Origin: Clostridiales bacterium
GTDB lineage: Bacteria > Bacillota > Clostridia > Saccharofermentanales > Saccharofermentanaceae
DNA length: 11,530 nt
Reading direction: 5' to 3'
NCBI GenBank assembly: GCA_017612755.1
Contig: JAGAFH010000208.1
Coordinates: 1 to 11,530 of the forward strand
A program made the translations under genes and the position numbers. Below are positions 8,120 to 11,530 of this stretch, one piece after another (the first letter of the stretch is position 1; the number at the start of each line of letters is the position of its first letter). The notes beneath the pieces are model-generated. The model had not been told where the DNA came from and did no database searches. It saw nothing but the letters and a program-made list of their open reading frames with translations.

Positions 8120-8661
8120 TCGAGTACTATACCATCAAGCATAAAGGCGGAGAAGAAGAGTACAGCGACAGGCTCTTCATGAACTACAGTTCCACTGTCA
8201 CCATAATGCTCCTTTATTCCAGCAAGTCCCAGAAGTTCTATGCCCCCCATTCAGATGCCATCGAAGCGAAGATCAAGGAGTGCACCGGAAAGGAGTTCGA
8301 GGAAGTCATCGAAGAGACCGAAAAGATGGTGCCTGACGACTGCGACTACATGCTCATTAATATTAACGACAACAGGATAAAAGTCGACAGACACGGCAGG
8401 GTATATGCATATATCGTAAAAAACGGCGAGCTGAAGCTTCTCCCTAACGGTACCTTCTCACTGGAAGACGAGGACCGCATCGTTTGCGGTACCTATTCCT
8501 TCTTCGACAAACTGTCGGATCCGGCCATCCTTTCGGATGCCCTTACCTCCATCAGCAGTGAAGAGTGGATGGATAACCTTATCTGCAGGATATCGGAACA
8601 GACCATGCTGGCAGGTGACAACCTGACCGGAATTACCATGATCGTCAGAAGCGACGACTGA
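8116..8661 (+). CDS. Putative PP2C-fold pseudophosphatase (small, degenerate)
   Basis: This 181-residue soluble protein would be called hypothetical by simple search, but its second half follows the preceding phosphatase. KVDRHGRVYAYIVKNGELKL (89-108) lines up with the VGDSDIILIRNNEATIL strand pair. DEDRIVCGTYSFFDKL (118-133) lines up with DGDVIIVSSDGLTDAI, with CGTY in place of SDGL. DNLTGITMIV (168-177) matches DNYTGVVITV. The RxxED and DGMGG motifs are absent, and only the last Asp (168) of the metal site remains, so it should lack phosphatase activity. Its ATG overlaps the upstream TGA (ATGA), and a G5 purine run (8106-8110) serves as ribosome site. This means near-obligate co-translation with the active enzyme. 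I infer a regulatory or scaffold partner. The fold match is my reading by eye. An unrelated small protein is the alternative. Confidence 0.7.
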   Translation: MIEYYTIKHKGGEEEYSDRLFMNYSSTVTIMLLYSSKSQKFYAPHSDAIEAKIKECTGKEFEEVIEETEKMVPDDCDYMLININDNRIKVDRHGRVYAYIVKNGELKLLPNGTFSLEDEDRIVCGTYSFFDKLSDPAILSDALTSISSEEWMDNLICRISEQTMLAGDNLTGITMIVRSDD

Positions 8662-8689
8662 TGGGATCTATTCTCCGATTTTTAAAAAG

Positions 8690-8715
8690 TTCTGCAATAA
8701 TATAAAATTGCAGAA
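8690..8715. repeat. Perfect 9-bp inverted repeat upstream of the abiE genes
   Basis: TTCTGCAAT (8690-8698) and ATTGCAGAA (8707-8715) are exact reverse complements around an 8-nt AT spacer. The right arm contains TTGCAG, the likely -35 box of the abiE promoter, so bound protein would block RNA polymerase. AbiEi antitoxins are known to repress their own operon by binding inverted repeats, so an operator is the first choice. Read on the - strand, the same stem is followed by C and TTTTT (8684-8688), so it could act as a weak, AT-rich terminator for leftward transcripts. It is not followed by a T-run on the + strand. Confidence 0.55.
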
Positions 8716-8736
8716 AAATATTGAAATATGTAATTA
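8708..8736 (+). promoter_or_regulatory. Probable abiE promoter
   Basis: TTGCAG (8708-8713), 17 nt, and TAATTA (8731-8736) make a plausible vegetative promoter in the 114-nt gap before abiEi. An overlapping alternative is TTGAAA (8721-8726), 17 nt, TATCTT (8744-8749). The first is favoured because its -35 falls inside the inverted repeat. Neither -10 is a strong match, so the choice is tentative. Confidence 0.4.
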
Positions 8737-8775
8737 GCGGTGATATCTTATAGGAAAAGAGTAGGGGGGATCATT

Positions 8776-9357
8776 ATGGCTACCGGTATATCTCCTGATA
8801 AGCATTTCTATGATAGAAAAGAACTTTTTAAGATGGGATATTCATACTACAAGATAAACAAGCTTGTGTCACAAGGCCAACTTAATAAACTGACAAATAA
8901 CACTTATGAAAATGGAGAGTATACCGGAGAACACTCTGATTTTGCTATTGTTTCCGCATACGCTCCCAAAAGTGTTTTTTGCATGATGACTTCTGCACGT
9001 TTTTATGGGCTTACGACATTTCTTCCCGATAGAGTGGATATAGCAATTGAAAGAAGTATGAAGATTTCTACTCTTCCTGACTGGCCCGATACCCATGTCT
9101 GGTATTTCCCTGATTCCAGATTTAATACCGGGGTTACAAGTATATCTGATGAAACGGGAACATACCGGATGTATGATATCGAAAAGACGGTTGTAGATAT
9201 TCTTTATTACCGTAACAAGATTGGTATAGAAGAAACAAGAGAAGTACTCAAGAATTATCTTGGCAAAGAGGATCGTGATCTCATCAAGCTCCGCAAGTAT
9301 GCTAATGACCTGGGGTGTGGAAAGATCCTTGGAACATATCTGGAGGTGCTTCTGTGA
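8776..9357 (+). CDS. AbiEi-type antitoxin/transcriptional regulator (type IV TA)
   Basis: This 193-residue protein matches the AbiEi group of antitoxins, which neutralise the AbiEii nucleotidyltransferase without a stable complex and repress the operon. Residues about 10-47 (YDRKELFKMGYSYYKINKLV, then GxLxKLxxxTYENGEY) form the N-terminal winged helix. The middle shows TSARFYGLTTFLPDRVDIAI (72-91). The region from 130, YRMYDIEKTVVDIL, with RNKIG and a C-terminal LRKYANDL...TYLEVLL, is the typical AbiEi C-terminal domain. ATG 8776 is chosen because an AGGGGGGA tract (8763-8770) lies 5 nt upstream. A GTG at 8740 would add 12 residues and lacks a site. The gene is AT-richer than its left neighbours, which suggests acquisition. 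The stop overlaps the toxin start (GTGA). The pairing with AbiEii makes the call strong. Confidence 0.88.
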   Translation: MATGISPDKHFYDRKELFKMGYSYYKINKLVSQGQLNKLTNNTYENGEYTGEHSDFAIVSAYAPKSVFCMMTSARFYGLTTFLPDRVDIAIERSMKISTLPDWPDTHVWYFPDSRFNTGVTSISDETGTYRMYDIEKTVVDILYYRNKIGIEETREVLKNYLGKEDRDLIKLRKYANDLGCGKILGTYLEVLL

Positions 9358-10256
9358 GAAGTGCTGCCTCGATTAAGGATAAACTGAAAAACAGAAGTAA
9401 AGAGACCGGCAAAACGATGCTGGAACTCTTGACTTTATATGGGCTTGAAAGAACACTGTATCGTCTTTCGGTCTCGCAATATAGAGACAACTTTATCCTT
9501 AAAGGCGGGATGTTATTATATGCCTGTTTCGAAGGAAGCTTTTCAAGAGCTACAACGGATATTGATCTTCTTGCATCACGATTAAGTAACGATAATGATC
9601 AGATAAAAGAAGTCTTTTCAGAGATATTTAAAGTTAAGGCAGACGATCCTCTTGTTTTTGATTTAAGTACGCTTTCTGTCAGATCTATAACTGAGTTCAA
9701 AAAGTATCATGGAGTAAGTGTAAGTATAGTTGCGTATCTTGATAGAACAAAGATCCCTGTTACAATTGATGTCGGTTATGGTGATGTGGTCTTTCCCGGC
9801 CGTGTAGAGATGGAGTATCCCGTTATCTTAGATGATGAACCTCCTTGCGTGTTTTCATATACTATATGTTCGCTGATTGCCGAAAAGTTCGAAGCCGTTG
9901 TTTCATTAGGTTACGATAATTCCAGATTTAAGGACTTTTACGATATCTATATACTTTCCAATTCCTGCGATTTTGACGGTAACGAATTAAAAGAGGCTGT
10001 AAGGGAGACTTTTGAATACAGACACACAACTTTATCAGAGATCGTTGCCTTTGAAGACGGATACGGTGAGGATCCTGTCCGCAGAATGCGCTGGCAGGCT
10101 TTTATCAAGAAGAAAAAAGCAATGGTTTCCATATCACTTGAAGATGCAATAAATGCTCTGAAGGTGTTTCTGGGGCCCATAGTTGAATCACTGCTTAATG
10201 ATATACAACCGGATAAGACATGGGATCATATGCGAAAAGCATGGATCAGTAACTGA
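9354..10256 (+). CDS. AbiEii-type nucleotidyltransferase toxin (type IV TA)
   Basis: This 300-residue protein belongs to the AbiEii family (COG2253-like) of DNA-polymerase-beta-fold nucleotidyltransferases. They cause growth arrest and in some cases phage abortive infection; related MenT toxins add nucleotides to tRNA 3' ends. Key motifs are FILKGGMLL (47-55), RATTDIDLL (65-73) with the metal-binding pair Asp69 and Asp71, a later acid in VTIDVGYGD (Asp139), AEKFEA (176-181) and RFKDFYDIY (191-199). All are intact, so the toxin looks functional. The start is GTG 9354, overlapping the antitoxin stop as GTGA, with GGAGG (9342-9346) 7 nt before it. An ATG at 9315 would lie within the antitoxin gene and add 13 unlikely residues. 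The stop touches the stop of the convergent tgt gene. Base composition is AT-rich: 21 of 60 G+C at 9541-9600, against 31 of 60 at 7861-7920, by hand count. Confidence 0.9.
   Translation: MRSAASIKDKLKNRSKETGKTMLELLTLYGLERTLYRLSVSQYRDNFILKGGMLLYACFEGSFSRATTDIDLLASRLSNDNDQIKEVFSEIFKVKADDPLVFDLSTLSVRSITEFKKYHGVSVSIVAYLDRTKIPVTIDVGYGDVVFPGRVEMEYPVILDDEPPCVFSYTICSLIAEKFEAVVSLGYDNSRFKDFYDIYILSNSCDFDGNELKEAVRETFEYRHTTLSEIVAFEDGYGEDPVRRMRWQAFIKKKKAMVSISLEDAINALKVFLGPIVESLLNDIQPDKTWDHMRKAWISN

Positions 10257-10258
<2 letters not shown>
10244..10258. repeat. 15-nt palindrome over the facing stop codons
   Basis: GATCAGT (10244-10250), a central A, then ACTGATC (10252-10258) form a perfect odd palindrome. 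It contains the TGA of the toxin gene and two of the three bases of the tgt stop. As RNA it could fold into a 6-bp stem with a TAA loop on either strand. Neither side has a convincing T-run (the - strand continues with only TTTT a few bases on), so it would be a weak bidirectional terminator at most. Confidence 0.4.
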
Positions 10259-11503
<1,245 letters not shown>

Positions 11504-11530
11504 ATATTATCTTAGGAGTTGTTTCAGCAC

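Noticed and set aside
8662-8775. A + strand intrinsic terminator after the pseudophosphatase gene.
   Set aside because: The inverted repeat there is AT-rich and is followed by A residues, not T residues, on the + strand.

Overview
The window looks like chromosomal DNA of a Clostridia-type Firmicute, possibly a Lachnospiraceae-like gut or rumen anaerobe. The evidence is the gene order yifB–dprA–topA–trmFO, purine-rich AGGAGG-type ribosome binding sites, heavy use of AGA/AGG and ATA codons, moderate GC, and a folate-dependent TrmFO. The assignment to phylum is fairly safe; anything finer is a guess. No rRNA, tRNA, CRISPR array or insertion sequence was seen.

Left part (61–6260): four housekeeping genes on the + strand. 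These are a YifB/ComM-type AAA+ ATPase, the DNA-processing protein DprA, DNA topoisomerase I with three C-terminal zinc ribbons, and the tRNA m5U54 methyltransferase TrmFO. yifB and dprA abut with no spacer. A very good sigma-70-type promoter (TTGACA, 17 nt, TATAGT) lies over the 3' end of dprA and probably gives topA its own transcription start. topA and trmFO overlap, and trmFO probably starts at a GTG.

Middle part (6268–8661): in bacilli this block usually continues with codV/xerC, hslVU and codY. Here it continues instead with three tightly packed genes. They encode a polytopic membrane protein resembling the DUF624/YesL family with a very acidic C-terminal tail, a membrane-anchored PP2C-type Ser/Thr phosphatase with a full set of metal ligands, and a smaller protein. 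I read the smaller protein as a degenerate PP2C-fold pseudophosphatase. Overlaps of 11 and 4 nt suggest coupled translation. This trio is the least ordinary part of the window and may be a membrane signalling module.

Right part (8662–10256): a visibly AT-richer two-gene cassette encodes a type IV toxin–antitoxin pair of the AbiE type. AbiEi is the winged-helix antitoxin and AbiEii the nucleotidyltransferase toxin. A perfect 9-bp inverted repeat overlaps the likely -35 box and is a candidate autoregulatory operator. The cassette ends exactly where the convergent tgt gene ends: the two stop codons touch with no base between them.

Right end (10257–11530): tgt, a bacterial tRNA-guanine transglycosylase for queuosine synthesis, lies on the - strand with a clear ribosome binding site and a plausible promoter. 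The last 149 bases hold that promoter and a weak rightward promoter candidate, but no gene that can be supported.
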